A stretch of 64,000 bases of DNA from Tretioscincus oriximinensis (lineage: Eukaryota; Chordata; Lepidosauria; Squamata; Gymnophthalmidae), in contig JAJVDF010000363.1 of NCBI GenBank assembly GCA_022410635.1, forward strand, positions 361,980-425,979. Reading direction: 5' to 3'. Both the position numbers and the translations under genes were made by a program. The notes beneath the pieces were generated by a model. That model had not been told where the DNA came from. It searched no databases and worked only from the letters and a program-made list of their open reading frames with translations. The number at the start of each line of letters is the position of its first letter. Within the stretch, counting starts at the first letter, position 1. Shown in pieces: positions 61,301 to 63,720 of the stretch.

Positions 61301-63080
61301 GTATAACATGCTTATAGTGCCTGAATATTTTCTCTTATCCCACTAGGATCATTTACTCTTTGCAAGAAAACATTTTCAGTGCTGCAAACAGAAATCTTAA
61401 TCAAAGGCTTATTTTGCTATATCCTGTGCTATTATGTATGGAAGAAATGCTTTGATACACTAAGGATATAGAGAGACTGATAGAGATAAGATTTCTCATA
61501 TCGGAAATCCATAAAGCCTCCTCATAACATTTTCTTCAACAGTGACACTAAAGAAATGAAAAAGAAACTGGAGTCGAAGAGGTTGGACAAGATCCAGACC
61601 ATCACGAAGAACACAAATGACAAAAATGCTCAGGAAAGGTATTGGATGGATGGATAGACATACATACATTTTTTCCTTTTTCTTTCATAAAGCTAAAGTT
61701 TCATAAACTTTCAAGCTGTTTTCTATAATGTTCCTGTGCACCATCCCTTTAAGGGACTTGGGAGCCAGCTGTCATTGTGGGCTAGAGAGATCACAGGCTG
61801 AATAGGGGTCTGCTATAAAGAGAGCACACGAAAAGCAAAAAGTTTAGAAGCCTGTTGCGAAATAATCACACAGACAAAAGACCTCTGGTGAAAGCATGGT
61901 TTACTTCAGAAAGGAAAAGAGAAAGTGAACCATGTTTGCTGCTGGCCAGGACTTTTATAACCTCCCTTCCAGGTGGAGTTACNGGCAGACAGCTGGTAGA
62001 AAAAATCTCCCAGGCCTCTTTGGTCATGATGATGAGTTCCTGTAAATTTTTCCACTCTTTGCTGTTCTGATAACAACTTCCTTTCTTTTGTCTTCTCTAA
62101 AAGCCATGTGCTGGTTATACCATTACAAGTCTCTTTTGCATGCCCTCAGGGCTTGAGCAGCAAAGGATTAGTTACCATAGAAACAAAGAGGTGGCAAAGT
62201 GGTTAAACAGGAATGCAANGTAGAAAGCAAACTGCAAGCTGAAATTACAGGCTGAAATTAAACAGGAGCAAATAAACTTCTCTATATTATAAACTACAGA
62301 ATATTACAGAGGCTTGAACTATGAAATGATATTAACAGGCATGAATAATGCAACAATTTTCATCATATTAAATGCCTGAAGGCTAAAAACTATAGGTATT
62401 ATTAGAATCATCCTCAATTTAGAATAAAAACTTGCAAACTACAATGTCACACTGGTTTCTAGCTTCATCAGCAAACAGGAATAATCAGTAACCAGAAATG
62501 TTATAAAGCCATAACAACTGCAGCTCTCCATGGGCCTTTCTGCATATGGGCTTTATTCCAAATTATCTTTCAGATTAGAGGGCTGTTGCCCATATGTTAG
62601 CATATCATCAGCAGGTGCTTATTTGAGGCCATAATCAGAAATAAGTGCAGAAAGAACCCAAGTTGGCTTTCCCATGCTAAAACATCAACAACGAATTTGC
62701 CCCCTATGATGAATACAACTGCTTGTGCCCCTTTGGACCTTCTAAAATGCTGCTTTACTTTTCACAAAGTATCAAATATATTCTGTTCATTACTTACTAA
62801 GTATCACTCAAGAAAGAAATAATTAGTGTGGGATGTCATATAAGAAATCAGTACTATTGTTCAGTAATTTTGTTTAGCAACGGGTAACTTTCATAAATAC
62901 AGATTATCAGTTTGCACATAATCAAAGAAAACTATCATGTGTTCATCTATACAATTTCTGGGAGCTCAGTGGCAAACTATCTGAAAAGCAGTTTTATTTA
63001 CTATGTGTCTATCTTTTCAAAGGTTGAAGACAGAAATCAATCACGCACACATTCAGGAAGTAGTGCAGATAGTCAAACAG
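3399..63080 (+). CDS. PLCB2: PLCB2 gene, 30 coding exons seen, 3' end outside window
   Basis: Phospholipase C beta-2 cleaves PIP2 at the inner plasma membrane into IP3 and diacylglycerol. It is activated by G-beta-gamma, G-alpha-q and Rac, and acts mainly in blood cells and taste cells (family knowledge). Thirty exons with AG/GT borders and matching phases join to 1093 codons; lengths are 84, 78, 69, 141, 80, 54, 76, 101, 167, 147, 158, 83, 85, 160, 101, 97, 85, 125, 155, 165, 100, 105, 89, 103, 57, 214, 169, 77, 96 and 58. Domains: PH about 1-135, EF hands about 140-305, X about 312-460, linker about 465-540, Y about 541-660, C2 about 662-790, C-terminal coiled coil from about 890. The start [14 protein letters not shown] and the segment [14 protein letters not shown] fit PLCB2 rather than PLCB1, PLCB3 or PLCB4. 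About 95 residues are missing at the 3' end. The only n in coding sequence is at 56794. No frameshift or premature stop was seen. Confidence 0.96.
3918..4023. repeat. Foldback element (about 105 bases)
   Basis: Arms TTTAAATCTTCTTCAGTCCTGAA and TTCAGGATTGAAGATTTTAAA are inverted around a short AT-rich centre. Related arms occur at 23605-23645 and 26946-27030, so this is a dispersed palindromic family. Confidence 0.7.
4259..4445 (+). repeat. Composite duplication of 1-95 and 2316-2410
   Basis: Bases 4259-4353 repeat 1-95 without a mismatch, and 4351-4445 repeat 2316-2410 without a mismatch. The two source segments are 2.2 kb apart but fused here, sharing the trinucleotide CAT at the join. The copied block may extend left beyond the window. 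Confidence 0.9.
4446..5459. other. Intron 1 segment with MITE-like sequence
   Basis: About 4509-4640 contains GGGCTGCGTGCACATGACG, AATATTCCGGAATAT and TGTGCACACC, short inverted segments suggesting a decayed MITE. The rest is AT-rich with no coding signal. Confidence 0.3.
6419..6654. mobile_element. hAT MITE nested in the Tc1 element
   Basis: Termini CAGTGCTTTTTTTC and AAAAAAAGCCCTG are inverted, and the element is flanked by the 8-base target duplication GCTAGAGG (6411-6418 and 6655-6662), diagnostic of hAT. The core is very GC-rich, built of GGCGGC/GGTGGT repeats with three n bases. Non-coding. Confidence 0.88.
6925..7154 (+). mobile_element. CR1-like 3' tail nested in the Tc1 element
   Basis: Interrupts the Tc1 5' region between GAGTCCATC and ATGCTACCG. 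Contains GATGGAGCAACAGGCAG and ends GATCCAGTATGGCTCTTCTTACGTTCTTATG. Confidence 0.8.
7496..7573 (+). CDS. PLCB2: PLCB2 exon 2 (residues 29-54)
   Basis: Acceptor TTATCAG, donor GTAAGG, phase 0 at both ends. Encodes PH-domain beta strands including [17 protein letters not shown]. It lies just downstream of the decayed Tc1 element that fills the end of intron 1. Confidence 0.95.
7574..10689. other. Intron 2, first part, including an unclassified antisense element
   Basis: Mostly AT-rich. About 8045-9290 on the minus strand looks like a decayed retroelement: a stretch at roughly 9005-9180 reads open ([20 protein letters not shown]) and the minus-strand 3' end near 8060 has AATAAAGTC. The family could not be named. 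9300-10690 holds nothing recognised. Confidence 0.3.
10690..10845 (-). mobile_element. LINE/SINE 3' fragments
   Basis: 10690-10760 begins ATTTATTTGTTTGTTTG and continues TCTCACCCTATACC, an antisense L2-type tail. 10765-10845 (AACATAAGAGGAATCCTGCTGGATTG) is an antisense CR1-like TTATGTTC tail. Confidence 0.5.
10850..10940 (+). repeat. (AGT)n(AGG)n microsatellite
   Basis: About eight AGT units run into a long GGA/GAA purine tract. It abuts the 3' end of the CR1-like fragment. Confidence 0.95.
11279..11740 (-). mobile_element. tRNA-derived SINE with L2-like tail, split by CR1
   Basis: Antisense copy: (GAA)n, then GTTCTTATACCCCGCTTTTC and AAAGCGGCTTACAAGG, an L2-like tail; then beyond the insertion the head with GGGCTTCGAAACCCC, an antisense B-box. 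Two other copies are at 34332-34612 (-) and 54375-54685 (+). The B-box and A-box-like GCTCAGTCGCTTAGG are clearest in the latter. Confidence 0.8.
11479..11605 (+). mobile_element. CR1 LINE 3' end inserted in SINE
   Basis: Contains GGGGGTTGGACCCGATGACC and ends in tandem CTATGATT octamers, the classic CR1 terminus. The SINE copy at 34495-34510 shows the uninterrupted site (GAGCTACAGGC). Confidence 0.9.
11741..12526. other. Intron 2 segment with a foldback
   Basis: About 11997-12235 carries inverted segments (AAAAGTGGCTATCTCAAAAG and CTTTTGAGATGGCC), suggesting a MITE starting AGGCTTCATCTGG. No gene. Confidence 0.35.
12527..12742 (-). mobile_element. tRNA-derived SINE
   Basis: On the minus strand the head reads GTGTAGTGGTTAGAGTG (A-box region) and AGTTTGATTCCCC (B-box), followed by a body and an L2-like tail (GGCTGCCCTGAGACCTTCAG). 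It is a SINE rather than a tRNA gene: no cloverleaf, and a long non-tRNA body. Confidence 0.8.
12743..13853. other. Intron 2 segment, nothing recognised
   Basis: Starts with a G homopolymer (about 12747-12757). No similarity to known elements could be seen; short open frames here lack splice or family support. Confidence 0.3.
13854..14040 (-). mobile_element. CR1-like 3' tails, antisense
   Basis: AATAAGAACATAAGAACAC begins the antisense tail. CATCTAGTCCAACATTCTGT and CATCTAGTCCAGACTGCACC indicate two overlapping or rearranged copies. Confidence 0.7.
14041..15884. other. Intron 2, last part, nothing recognised
   Basis: AT-rich DNA with no coding or clear repeat signal. Confidence 0.3.
15885..15947 (+). 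repeat. (ATT)n microsatellite at the exon 3 acceptor
   Basis: About twenty ATT units with one slip (ATTTATT). It ends nine bases before PLCB2 exon 3, so it occupies the polypyrimidine and branch-point region. Confidence 0.95.
15957..16025 (+). CDS. PLCB2: PLCB2 exon 3 (residues 55-77)
   Basis: Encodes [20 protein letters not shown] then IPK, in the PH domain. Donor GTGCAT, phase 0. The acceptor CTTTTCAG sits immediately after an (ATT)n microsatellite, leaving a very short normal pyrimidine tract. Confidence 0.95.
16026..18499. other. Intron 3, first part
   Basis: About 16470-16900 is GC-richer with G-runs and shares GGAACAGCC near its end with the segment ending about 34265, suggesting one MITE family. 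18035-18500 resembles decayed retroelement DNA. Neither could be named. Confidence 0.3.
18640..21175 (+). mobile_element. L2-clade non-LTR retrotransposon, 5' truncated
   Basis: Encodes endonuclease and reverse transcriptase for target-primed insertion. The 5' end lies within the AP endonuclease (catalytic SDH motif at 18689-18697). The frame runs 18671-19381, then a small indel near 19380 shifts it to 19398-20879. RT motifs seen: [36 protein letters not shown] and catalytic YADD (20031-20042), followed by the L2 C-terminal signature [20 protein letters not shown]. The 3' UTR ends TAAGCCGCCCTGGACACC and an AAATAAATAAAATAAA tail. It has few other breaks, so it is young. Confidence 0.92.
20940..21068 (+). 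mobile_element. Unnamed interspersed repeat in the L2 3' UTR
   Basis: CTGAAGAAGTAGATCTGTCTACGAAAGC and TAGACTAACACGGCTATTTCTCTGAAA interrupt the L2 3' UTR. Related pieces occur at 23340-23410, 41725-41815, 57815-57890 and 60175-60430. Family not identified. Confidence 0.6.
21220..21360 (+). CDS. PLCB2: PLCB2 exon 4 (residues 78-124)
   Basis: Acceptor TTTCCAG, donor GTATTT, phase 0. Encodes the second half of the PH domain, including [20 protein letters not shown], which is near-identical to mammalian PLCB2. Confidence 0.96.
21361..22363. other. Intron 4 with two inverted-repeat elements
   Basis: 21453-21616 is bounded by CTGCCTGTCCCTGCCTC and GAGGCAGGGACAGGCAG. About 21975-22230 has arms GCTAATCCACATTAGA and TCTAATGTGGATCAAGC. 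Both look like non-coding DNA-transposon foldbacks. Confidence 0.55.
22364..22443 (+). CDS. PLCB2: PLCB2 exon 5 (residues 125-150 plus 2 bases)
   Basis: Acceptor CTCCAG, donor GTAAGT, exits in phase 2. Encodes [20 protein letters not shown] then YVFLEK, the end of the PH domain leading into the EF hands. Confidence 0.94.
22444..24464. other. Introns 5 and 6 around exon 6
   Basis: 23340-23410 carries a piece of the unnamed AAGTACAC...GGAAGCTCATGATGCC repeat, and 23605-23645 half of the TTCAGTCCTGAA foldback family. No other feature seen. Confidence 0.35.
23216..23269 (+). CDS. PLCB2: PLCB2 exon 6 (residues 151-168 plus 2 bases)
   Basis: Acceptor TTCCACAG, donor GTGAGT. Encodes [18 protein letters not shown], the start of the EF-hand region. 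Enters and leaves in phase 2. Confidence 0.95.
24465..24540 (+). CDS. PLCB2: PLCB2 exon 7 (residues 169-194)
   Basis: Acceptor CTCTTAG, donor GTGAGT. Encodes [20 protein letters not shown] then HFPKGK, an EF-hand segment. [17 protein letters not shown] is a hallmark of PLC-beta. Confidence 0.96.
24719..24830 (-). mobile_element. L2/SINE 3' fragment
   Basis: Begins TTATTTGTTTATTTGCATTTC then TGCCACCCTGTACC, an antisense LINE-tail pattern. Confidence 0.5.
24831..25105 (-). mobile_element. CR1 LINE 3' end
   Basis: Antisense tandem ATAGAATC octamers, then GTTGGAAGGGACCTCC, CCAACCCCCTGCTCGATGCA and TTCCACTGGTTTATCACCCT, a textbook CR1 terminus. Confidence 0.93.
25381..25506. repeat. Foldback element in intron 7
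   Basis: Arms GGATCTGTGGATCTCC...TACTTCTGCTGCT and AGCAGCAGTAGC...GGGAGATCCACAGATATC are inverted around about 50 bases. Non-coding. Confidence 0.65.
26303..26403 (+). CDS. PLCB2: PLCB2 exon 8 (residues 195-227 plus 2 bases)
   Basis: Acceptor GTGCCTAG, donor GTAAGC. Encodes [20 protein letters not shown] then [15 protein letters not shown]-hand region. Exits in phase 2. Confidence 0.96.
26780..26940 (-). mobile_element. CR1-like fragment
   Basis: GTTGCTGTCACCACATCTCCC and AAATTCCATAGACCAATGAC resemble antisense CR1-like 3' sequence. Diverged. Confidence 0.4.
26946..27030. repeat. Foldback element, TTCAGTCCTGAA family
   Basis: Arms CAGTTTGTCTTTAGTCCTGAAGAAT and ATTCTTTGGGATTGAAGATGAACTG. 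Same family as 3918-4023. Confidence 0.65.
27200..27366 (+). CDS. PLCB2: PLCB2 exon 9 (residues 228-283 plus 1 base)
   Basis: Acceptor TTCCTTAG, donor GTAAGC. Encodes [20 protein letters not shown] and further on [18 protein letters not shown], the last EF hands before the X domain. Exits in phase 1. Confidence 0.96.
27367..28699. other. Intron 9, nothing recognised
   Basis: AT-rich with a G homopolymer near 27510. Several short open frames lack splice sites or family similarity. Confidence 0.35.
28700..28846 (+). CDS. PLCB2: PLCB2 exon 10 (residues 284-332 plus 1 base), catalytic H327/N328
   Basis: Acceptor CTTTTAG; the donor is a weak GTTTGT. Encodes [20 protein letters not shown] and then the start of the X domain, [11 protein letters not shown], carrying the general acid/base His327 and the Ca2+ ligand Asn328. 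The following 4.7 kb intron holds an R4 LINE. Confidence 0.97.
29288..29341 (+). repeat. (AAT)18 target microsatellite, left side of R4
   Basis: Fifty-four bases of AAT immediately precede the R4 element. The same trinucleotide resumes at its 3' end. Confidence 0.95.
29342..33002 (+). mobile_element. R4/Dong-clade non-LTR retrotransposon, near full length
   Basis: Single-ORF LINE with a restriction-like endonuclease. The frame starts at ATG 29497 and runs to about 30080, where one indel shifts it to the frame ending at 32911. Seen in order: N-terminal region with [22 protein letters not shown] motifs [29 protein letters not shown] and catalytic YMDD (31463-31474); a CCHC finger [17 protein letters not shown] (about 32347-32397); and endonuclease residues in [20 protein letters not shown] (about 32604-32663). 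Ns cluster at 31770-31792. It is flanked by AAT repeats on both sides, as expected for Dong-type TAA targeting. It lies in PLCB2 intron 10 in sense orientation. Confidence 0.93.
33003..33023 (+). repeat. (AAT)7 microsatellite, right side of R4
   Basis: Seven AAT units directly follow the R4 3' end; together with 29288-29341 they mark the original target. Confidence 0.95.
33095..33465 (+). mobile_element. L2 LINE 3' end
   Basis: Contains GAGAGGGTGGGAACCCGG, CTTTGGAATAGTCTCCCCCTC and ends GGGTATAGGGCGGTACAAAAACATAAATAAATAAATAAA. C-terminal coding remnant plus 3' UTR. Confidence 0.85.
33543..33700 (+). CDS. PLCB2: PLCB2 exon 11 (residues 333-385), catalytic E357/D359/H374
   Basis: Acceptor TTTTTTCAG, donor GTACAT, exits in phase 0. 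Encodes core X-domain motifs [11 protein letters not shown] (Ca2+ ligands E357 and D359) and [13 protein letters not shown] (catalytic H374). Confidence 0.97.
33701..34331. other. Intron 11, first part
   Basis: About 33885-34265 is GC-richer with a G-run and inverted segments (AACCAATCAACTATG and GTTGATGATTGGTTGAT), probably a MITE related to that near 16500-16900. No gene. Confidence 0.4.
34332..34612 (-). mobile_element. tRNA-derived SINE with L2-like tail
   Basis: Starts with a (GAAGAG)n tract, then GGGTTCTTATACCCCGCTTT, and ends in the tRNA-like head (GGGCTTCAAAACCCAATCTC). Uninterrupted version of the SINE split at 11479. Confidence 0.8.
34613..35711. other. Intron 11 segment, nothing recognised
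   Basis: AT-rich with no repeat or coding signal that could be named. Confidence 0.3.
35720..36020. mobile_element. hAT MITE with 8-base target duplication
   Basis: Termini CCCTGGTTCCCAAC and GTTGGGAACCACTG are Charlie-like hAT ends, flanked by identical GCTTAGTG (35712-35719 and 36021-36028). It contains a smaller Tc1-type foldback. Non-coding. Confidence 0.93.
35867..35944. mobile_element. 78-base Tc1/mariner foldback nested in the hAT MITE
   Basis: Nearly pure terminal inverted repeats: TACTGCTCACAACAATTAAG and its counterpart CTTAATCGTTTTGAACAGTA, flanked by TA on both sides. The GGGAACACTTTAACAT arms match the Tc1 termini at 5460 in pattern. Confidence 0.9.
36771..36853 (+). CDS. PLCB2: PLCB2 exon 12 (residues 386-412 plus 2 bases), E408
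   Basis: Acceptor TTCATACAG, donor GTGAGT. Encodes [20 protein letters not shown] then SFENHVDS with Ca2+ ligand E408. Exits in phase 2. Confidence 0.97.
37280..37580 (+). mobile_element. CR1-like LINE fragment in intron 12
   Basis: CAGAAGAGGTGGTGATAGCAACCAGC and later GAGCAGGTGAAGAATTTGCC match the body of the TTATGTTC-tailed family; the tail is missing. Confidence 0.6.
37963..38047 (+). CDS. PLCB2: PLCB2 exon 13 (residues 413-441)
   Basis: Acceptor TTTTTTGCAG, donor GTAAGT. Encodes [20 protein letters not shown] then TDPLEKFP in the X domain. Separated from exon 14 by an intron of only 161 bases. Confidence 0.97.
38209..38368 (+). CDS. PLCB2: PLCB2 exon 14 (residues 442-494 plus 1 base), end of X and start of linker
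   Basis: Acceptor TGGGGTAG, donor GTATCA. Encodes [25 protein letters not shown], the end of the X half with its KNKK motif, then a charged linker ([20 protein letters not shown]). The acceptor has four Gs just before TAG, so its pyrimidine tract is set back. Confidence 0.93.
38369..40629. other. Intron 14, nothing recognised
   Basis: AT-rich with three scattered n bases. An A-rich stretch near 39480-39600 may be an old retroelement tail. No exon-like signal fits the phase. Confidence 0.3.
40630..40730 (+). CDS. PLCB2: PLCB2 exon 15 (residues 495-528), acidic X-Y linker
   Basis: Acceptor GTTTTGAAG, donor GTACAG. The phase fixes the border: one G from exon 14 plus AA gives Glu. Encodes [20 protein letters not shown] then [14 protein letters not shown]. 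This linker autoinhibits the active site in PLCs; [15 protein letters not shown] is strongly conserved. Confidence 0.93.
41045..41520 (+). mobile_element. CR1-like LINE 3' end in intron 15
   Basis: GGAAGTTACTTCCAGAAAAAATGGTGACAGC then CATGGCTTCTCTTATGTTCTTAT at the end. Diverged copy of the common family. Confidence 0.65.
41850..42065 (-). mobile_element. Two L2-type 3' tails, antisense
   Basis: TTTATTTATATTTATACCTCG (41859) and TTTATTTATTTTATTTATTTATACCCTGCC (42004) are two antisense tails in a row, followed by AAAGGTCTCATAGG. Confidence 0.55.
42882..42978 (+). CDS. PLCB2: PLCB2 exon 16 (residues 529-560 plus 1 base), start of Y domain
   Basis: Acceptor TTTCTTAG, donor GTAAGG. Encodes [20 protein letters not shown] then [12 protein letters not shown], the beginning of the Y catalytic half. 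Confidence 0.96.
42979..44199. other. Intron 16, nothing certain
   Basis: About 43448-43560 has TAAGCTGCATCCAAACACC, resembling the terminal sequence of the MITE at 53340. The remainder is featureless AT-rich DNA. Confidence 0.3.
44200..44284 (+). CDS. PLCB2: PLCB2 exon 17 (residues 561-588 plus 2 bases)
   Basis: Acceptor TTTTCCCAG, donor GTATCC (weak at +4 to +6). Encodes [20 protein letters not shown] then RSPIQFV, in the Y domain. Confidence 0.95.
44736..44860 (+). CDS. PLCB2: PLCB2 exon 18 (residues 589-630 plus 1 base)
   Basis: Acceptor AATTCAG, donor GTGAGT. Encodes [20 protein letters not shown] then [20 protein letters not shown]. This is the Y-domain substrate-binding core. Residue 618 is Val where PLCs nearly always have Ala (WNAGCQ). 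Confidence 0.97.
45640..46075 (+). mobile_element. CR1-like LINE 3' end in intron 18
   Basis: GAATTTACTTCGAGAAGAGATAGTGG, GAAGCAACAGGCAGTACTCC and the end CAGCATGGCTCCTCTTATGTTTTTAT. Confidence 0.75.
46489..46643 (+). CDS. PLCB2: PLCB2 exon 19 (residues 631-682), end of Y and start of C2
   Basis: Acceptor ATTTATAG, donor GTAAGT. Encodes [40 protein letters not shown] and VASTLSIT, running from the Y barrel into the C2 domain. Confidence 0.97.
47385..47549 (+). CDS. PLCB2: PLCB2 exon 20 (residues 683-737), C2 domain
   Basis: Acceptor GTCTAG, donor GTAACA, phase 0 at both ends. Encodes [35 protein letters not shown] and [16 protein letters not shown], the C2 beta sandwich. Confidence 0.97.
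47860..47950 (+). mobile_element. CR1-like 3' tail
   Basis: GGGCCACTGTGTGAGACAGAATGC through CAGCAGGGCTCCTTTTATGTTCC. Only the last 90 bases remain. Confidence 0.7.
47951..49140. other. Intron 20 remainder, nothing recognised
   Basis: AT-rich; no coding or named repeat signal. Confidence 0.3.
49141..49240 (+). CDS. PLCB2: PLCB2 exon 21 (residues 738-770 plus 1 base), C2 domain
   Basis: Acceptor CTTGCCAG, donor GTGAGA. Encodes [20 protein letters not shown] then [13 protein letters not shown]. Confidence 0.97.
50125..50235 (+). mobile_element. CR1-like fragment in intron 21
   Basis: AGGTGAAGAATGAAGATTTTG and ACATAATGTTGGGCTGGATGG resemble the body and end of the TTATGTTC-tailed family. Diverged. 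Confidence 0.4.
50662..50766 (+). CDS. PLCB2: PLCB2 exon 22 (residues 771-805 plus 1 base), C2 domain
   Basis: Acceptor ATTTTAG, donor GTACTG. Encodes [20 protein letters not shown] then [15 protein letters not shown], the last C2 strands. Confidence 0.97.
51435..51546. repeat. 112-base near-perfect hairpin in intron 22
   Basis: The left arm starts ATGATTATTTTCAATTTACA and the right arm ends TGTAAACTGAAAATAATCAT. They meet without a loop at GAAGAGATCTCTTC (51486-51499). Only a few mismatches across about 55 base pairs. Confidence 0.9.
52049..52137 (+). CDS. PLCB2: PLCB2 exon 23 (residues 806-835), end of C2
   Basis: Acceptor TTTCCAG, donor GTGAGT. Encodes [20 protein letters not shown] then [10 protein letters not shown], the C2 end and start of the C-terminal linker. 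Confidence 0.95.
52490..52850. mobile_element. Probable MITE in intron 23
   Basis: Ends GGTACCTCCACATGTGCAGC and CTGCTGTGTGGATGCAGCC are inverted and similar to the ends of the 53340 element. GC-richer than surroundings. Confidence 0.45.
53340..53499. mobile_element. 160-base palindromic MITE in intron 23
   Basis: Arms AGGCTGCATCTACACATTAC...TTATTCCACTA and TAGTGGAATAAATAGATG...TATGCAGCCT pair along most of the length, including TATTCCACAATATTCCACA with its complement. No target duplication could be read. Confidence 0.75.
53800..54135. mobile_element. L2 LINE fragments, both orientations
   Basis: 53825-53890 (GACAGGTGGGAGGGCCTTCTTGG) is sense L2 3' coding remnant. 54065-54110 (GGCTCCAGCTTCCAAACCATTTTCAAGG) is antisense and matches 63520-63550. 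Confidence 0.55.
54258..54360 (+). CDS. PLCB2: PLCB2 exon 24 (residues 836-869 plus 1 base), variable linker
   Basis: Acceptor CCTTTTAG, donor GTAAAT, phases fit both neighbours. Encodes [20 protein letters not shown] then [14 protein letters not shown], a Ser/Thr/Pro-rich disordered linker. It is supported by splice signals and reading phase more than by similarity, since this part diverges between species. A SINE begins just after the donor. Confidence 0.8.
54375..54685 (+). mobile_element. tRNA-derived SINE with L2-like tail in intron 24
   Basis: Head GCTCAGTCGCTTAGGAAACTG and B-box GGTTTCAAAGCCC; tail AACCGCTTTGAGTCCC then AAAAGTGGGGTATAAGAAC and (CTT)n. Begins about 15 bases after the exon 24 donor. 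Confidence 0.85.
54907..54963 (+). CDS. PLCB2: PLCB2 exon 25 (residues 870-888 plus 1 base), linker
   Basis: Acceptor CCCTTCCAG, donor GTACAG. Encodes [19 protein letters not shown], a short charged linker before the C-terminal domain. The phase matches exons 24 and 26. Confidence 0.8.
54985..55885 (+). mobile_element. L2 LINE 3' part in intron 25
   Basis: Encodes a decayed L2 C-terminus ([28 protein letters not shown]) and ends GGTATAGGGCGGTATAGAAATGCAAATAAATAAATAAATAAA. Several stops and one n. Confidence 0.9.
55886..56769. other. Intron 25 remainder
   Basis: A GC-richer stretch at about 56029-56345, starting AGGCTACATCCTCACCGC, may be another MITE with the GGCTGCATC-like end. AAGTTAGGAGGTTGCTTTG and AAGTAGGAGGTTGCTTTG (about 56441 and 56569) form a short direct repeat. 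Confidence 0.35.
56770..56983 (+). CDS. PLCB2: PLCB2 exon 26 (residues 889-959 plus 2 bases), start of C-terminal domain
   Basis: Acceptor CATTTTAG, donor GTATGT. Encodes the first coiled-coil helix: [20 protein letters not shown] then [20 protein letters not shown], ending in a basic SKSQKKKR stretch. The mammalian match is KLQRRHEKELRELERR. It contains the only coding n (56794, codon 897). Confidence 0.93.
57181..57349 (+). CDS. PLCB2: PLCB2 exon 27 (residues 960-1016), C-terminal domain
   Basis: Acceptor AGTTGCAG, donor GTATAG. Encodes [13 protein letters not shown], then [20 protein letters not shown] and [10 protein letters not shown]-terminal helices that bind G-alpha-q and membrane in PLC-betas. 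Confidence 0.94.
58149..58619. mobile_element. TA-flanked MITE with internal minisatellite
   Basis: Perfect 14-base ends CAGTGGTACCTCGG and CCGAGGTACCACTG, flanked by TA on both sides (58147-58148 and 58620-58621), indicating the Tc1/mariner (pogo/Tigger) superfamily. Subterminal GTTCTCGA and TCGACC motifs recur inverted. The interior is a GC-rich minisatellite. Non-coding; open frames on both strands are artefacts of the 42-base period. Confidence 0.93.
58278..58548 (+). repeat. 42-base minisatellite, about 6.5 copies, with CRE palindromes
   Basis: Units start at 58278, 58320, 58362, 58404, 58446, 58488 and 58530 (GGCCCGGCGCGCCTTGCTGA). Four units carry a perfect TGACGTCA, one has an n in that place, and one has TGATGTCA. 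TGACGTCA is the consensus CREB/ATF site; whether it is used here is unknown. Confidence 0.93.
58925..59255 (+). mobile_element. CR1-like LINE 3' end in intron 27
   Basis: The best-kept copy of the family: CCTGAAGAGGTAGTGGTAGC, GACACCAAGGGTATAAATGG, GGATGGAGCAACAGGCAG, GACTAGATGGGCTGTGG and the end GATCCAGTATGGCTCTTCTT. Confidence 0.85.
59270..59790. mobile_element. Further CR1-like tails in intron 27
   Basis: 59355-59425 is antisense (AAGAACATAAGAAGAACCATACTGG). About 59430-59645 and 59695-59775 are sense remnants (GCACTGTGTGAGATGGTATGC; GCTGAACTAGATGGGCCAC). Confidence 0.6.
59904..59980 (+). CDS. PLCB2: PLCB2 exon 28 (residues 1017-1041 plus 2 bases), C-terminal domain
   Basis: Acceptor TTAAATAG, donor GTATCA. 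Encodes [20 protein letters not shown] then KESCE. The mammalian match is KMMELAREKQAAELKALKE. Confidence 0.95.
60175..60435. mobile_element. Unnamed interspersed repeat in intron 28
   Basis: CTTGGAGACTAACAGGGGAAGG, CACCTGCTTTTCTCC and CTAACATGGCTATTTCTCTGAAA match the element nested in the L2 3' UTR at 20940. Possible inverted structure. Confidence 0.5.
60436..61542. other. Intron 28 remainder
   Basis: Nothing recognised apart from a CTC/CTT pyrimidine tract at about 61110-61140. Confidence 0.35.
61543..61638 (+). CDS. PLCB2: PLCB2 exon 29 (residues 1042-1073 plus 2 bases), C-terminal domain
   Basis: Acceptor TTCAACAG, donor GTATTG. Encodes [20 protein letters not shown] then [13 protein letters not shown], a conserved basic helix of the coiled-coil domain. 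Confidence 0.95.
61735..62560 (-). mobile_element. Possible decayed solo LTR or retroelement
   Basis: On the minus strand a TATA-like GGTTATAAAAGTCCTGG (about 61960) precedes CTTTCTGAAGTAAACCATGC and GATTATTTCGCAACAGGC, an arrangement like an LTR promoter and R region. No paired LTR, primer site or coding sequence could be confirmed. Confidence 0.25.
63023..63080 (+). CDS. PLCB2: PLCB2 exon 30 (residues 1074-1093), C-terminal domain
   Basis: Acceptor TTTTCAAAG, donor GTAAGT. Encodes [20 protein letters not shown], matching the conserved NNSHIQEVVQVIKQ helix. The final exon or exons (about 95 residues in mammals) lie beyond 64000. Confidence 0.95.
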
Positions 63081-63099
63081 GTAAGTTTCATGCTGAAAT

Positions 63100-63720
63100 A
63101 TTCATGTGTATGTATTTATTTACATTTCTACATGGCCCTATACCTGAAGGACTCGGGGCAGTTAAAAATAAACCAGATTAACATATTAAAACAACACTAT
63201 CTGAAGGAAGGGAAAGGAGAGCAAAAGTGATTGATACAGCTCAAGGGAGAGACTGTTCCATAGTCTGGGGACTGCCACGGAGAAGGCCTTATGCTGGGTT
63301 CCCATCCGCTTTGCCACTGAGAAGTGGTATAATCAGGAGGGCCTCCTCTGCAGATCTTAAGTCATGGGCAGGTTGATATGGGTAAAGATTGATATTTGGG
63401 GGTCAAGTTATTTAGGCCTTATAGGTCAGAGTCAATACTTTGAATTGGGCTCAGAAGCAAATTGGCACTCAGTGCTGCTCTTTTAAGACCAGTATGATAT
63501 GTGCCCGGTCAGTTCTGCACCAGCTACGGCTTCCAAACCATTTTCAAGGGCAGCCCCATTACAATAGTTCAATGTGGAAGTTATCAGTGCATGGATTACT
63601 GTGGCTCCAAGGTAATTTCTGCATACTACATAGAGGGCTGATTATAGCCTGCTCCAATGATCCTGGCCAAGCATGGAATGCCATCTAGTGGAATACACCA
63701 AAAAACCATTCACATTGTTG
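63100..63720 (-). mobile_element. L2 LINE 3' part, antisense
   Basis: Begins with the antisense tail ATTTATTTACATTTCTACATGG, continues CCTATACCTGAAGGACTCGGGGCAG, then TAGTCTGGGGACTGCCACGG and CTGCACCAGCTACGGCTTCC (antisense of the L2 C-terminus). In PLCB2 intron 30. Confidence 0.85.
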
